A stretch of 14,874 nucleotides of DNA, taken from Candidatus Aegiribacteria sp. Its GTDB lineage: Bacteria; Fermentibacterota; Fermentibacteria; Fermentibacterales; Fermentibacteraceae. Position numbers and translations under genes: made by a program. The stretch spans positions 1 to 14,874 of the forward strand of contig JAIOSX010000119.1 in the NCBI GenBank assembly GCA_021107345.1. Reading direction: 5' to 3'. Every line of letters begins with the position of its first letter. The stretch's first letter is position 1. The notes below the pieces were generated by a model. It was given only the letters and a program-made list of their open reading frames with translations, did not search any database and had not been told where the DNA came from. This document shows positions 13,632-14,874 of this stretch, piece after piece.

Positions 13632-14874
13632 TGGAGAATCGCAGGATTGGAGGAATCCACTTGAGTAATATCGGATCCTATGAAGAGAGAATAAAAGATT
13701 TTAACTGGGATATTGCAAAGAATATTCTTAATTGGAAGGAAGGAGAACTCCTTAACATCGGAGCCATCTGCTCGGACAGAATCTGCAGCAGAGGTGATGG
13801 AAAGAAAACAGCCCTCGTATGGGAAGGTTTCGGGGATAAGAACGCCAGGTATACTTTCGACGATCTCAGGGTCTATTCAAACGGGTTCGCTGAATTCCTC
13901 AGCGAGCAGGGGATCGAACCCGGAGACAGGGTCTGTATCTTCATGGATAAGATACCAAGCCTCTATTTCTCCTTCCTGGGTATACTCAAGCTTGGCGCAA
14001 TTGCGCAGCCGCTTTTCTCGGCATTTGGTGATGAATCGCTTGAAGTAAGGCTTGCCAGTGCGGGAACCAGAGCCATTCTTACCACTCGCAAGCACGTTAA
14101 GAAAGTCCGTAAAATCAAGGACAGACTGCCGGAGCTGGAAAAGATCGTAGTTGTAGAGGGAAATCCCGATAAACTAAAGGAAGGCGAGATCTTCTTCGAT
14201 GTGGAGAACAGTCCCAGAGTAGAAGAATTCGACGTCTATCATGCAGCGCCTGAAACCCCTTCAGTTCTTCATTACACATCAGGAACAACAGGTCAGCCGA
14301 AGGGCGCGCTTCATGTTCACAATTCCGTCTGGGGCCAGGCACTTACGTCCAGTTGGGTACTTGACCTGCAGGATGATGATATCTACTGGTGTACGGCGGA
14401 TCCCGGATGGGTTACAGGAACAAGCTACGGTATCATCGGGCCCTGGGCACTGGGGGCTACACAGTGTGTTCTCGATTCTGGTTTTACATCCTCAAGATGG
14501 TACAAGTTTATTCAGGATAACAGGATAACTGTATGGTATTCAGCCCCGACTGCCATCAGGGCACTTATGAAAGACGGTAATGAACTGGTTAGTGATTTCG
14601 ATCTCTCTTCTCTTCGGCACCTAGCATCAGTGGGTGAGCCACTGAACGCTGAGGCAGTAATATGGAGCGGTGAAGTATTCGACGGACTTAAATTTAATGA
14701 TACCTTCTGGCAGACAGAAACCGGTGCCATGATGATTACGAATTATCCCGGGATGGAGATACGCCCTGGTTCAATGGGTAAACCTTTTCCCGGCATAAAG
14801 GCCGCTGTTCTGGACCTTGACACACACGAACCCGTAAACGAGAACGGAAAGGTGGGACTGATAGCTTTCCGTCC
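13631..14874 (+). CDS. AMP-forming acetyl-CoA synthetase-like enzyme, 3' end outside the window
   Basis: This ANL-superfamily acyl-adenylating enzyme resembles AcsA-type acetyl-CoA synthetase, which makes acetyl-CoA from acetate, ATP and CoA via acetyl-AMP. The open frame runs 414 codons to the window edge without a stop. The ATP-binding motif YTSGTTGQPKG is at 215-225, CTADPGWVTGTSYGIIGPW follows, and TFWQTETG is at 358-365. The N-terminus (SYEERIKDFNWDIAKNILNW) fits AcsA proteins of about 570 residues, so perhaps 150 residues, including the catalytic Lys domain, lie outside. ATG 13631 overlaps the acpS stop, with GGAGG at 13622-13626 only 4 bases upstream; TTG 13661 has GGAGG at 13649-13653 at an ideal 7 bases. 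The substrate could be another short acyl group. Confidence 0.9.
   Translation, partial: MENRRIGGIHLSNIGSYEERIKDFNWDIAKNILNWKEGELLNIGAICSDRICSRGDGKKTALVWEGFGDKNARYTFDDLRVYSNGFAEFLSEQGIEPGDRVCIFMDKIPSLYFSFLGILKLGAIAQPLFSAFGDESLEVRLASAGTRAILTTRKHVKKVRKIKDRLPELEKIVVVEGNPDKLKEGEIFFDVENSPRVEEFDVYHAAPETPSVLHYTSGTTGQPKGALHVHNSVWGQALTSSWVLDLQDDDIYWCTADPGWVTGTSYGIIGPWALGATQCVLDSGFTSSRWYKFIQDNRITVWYSAPTAIRALMKDGNELVSDFDLSSLRHLASVGEPLNAEAVIWSGEVFDGLKFNDTFWQTETGAMMITNYPGMEIRPGSMGKPFPGIKAAVLDLDTHEPVNENGKVGLIAFR

Noticed and set aside
1..14874. CRISPR arrays, tRNA or rRNA genes, insertion sequences with terminal inverted repeats, phage genes
   Set aside because: None was seen on reading. Apart from the short repeats around hypB and the protease leader, the window is densely filled with protein-coding genes.

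Overview
The window looks bacterial: Shine-Dalgarno motifs, TTG starts, sigma70-like promoters, holo-ACP synthase, and Mrp-type and Hyp gene sets. Base composition is middling by eye. The lineage cannot be fixed from this sequence. The hydrogenase-related content suggests an anaerobic or facultative H2 metaboliser, probably little studied.

Region 1 (1-3919, + strand) is the 3' part of a membrane-bound hydrogenase/antiporter operon. It carries MnhD/MrpD-, MnhE-, MnhF- and MnhG-like subunits, tightly overlapped, then a HycF/HyfH-like polyferredoxin and a HycI-type hydrogenase maturation protease. Catalytic subunits are not in the window and are probably upstream. The mnhD-like gene has an apparent ATGA-coupled start at position 4 but a TAA at codon 4, which is either an error or a real lesion.

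Region 2 (3920-4588) is a gap between convergent gene blocks. It holds an overlooked 37-codon, very basic minus-strand gene with a good ribosome binding site. It also holds a diverged second copy of the hypB 3' end and a 13-bp tandem duplication at the hypB stop, so this stretch looks rearranged or inserted.

Region 3 (4589-10440) is a complete hyp set for [NiFe] active-site assembly. hypA-hypB run leftward and hypF-hypC-hypD-hypE run rightward from a short shared promoter region. HypF and HypE make the cyanide ligand, HypC and HypD build the Fe(CN)2CO unit, HypA and HypB load nickel, and the HycI-type protease then trims the large subunit. All six proteins have their key residues.

Region 4 (10468-13123, minus) has a four-helix membrane histidine kinase downstream of an AftB-like GT-C membrane glycosyltransferase. 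No response regulator is visible.

Region 5 (13206-14874, +) has acpS behind a good sigma70-like promoter, overlapped by an AMP-forming acetyl-CoA synthetase-like gene that runs off the window end.

I see no wholly new system. The items most worth checking are the mnhD stop codon, the duplicated hypB tail with its tandem repeat, and the small basic-protein gene.
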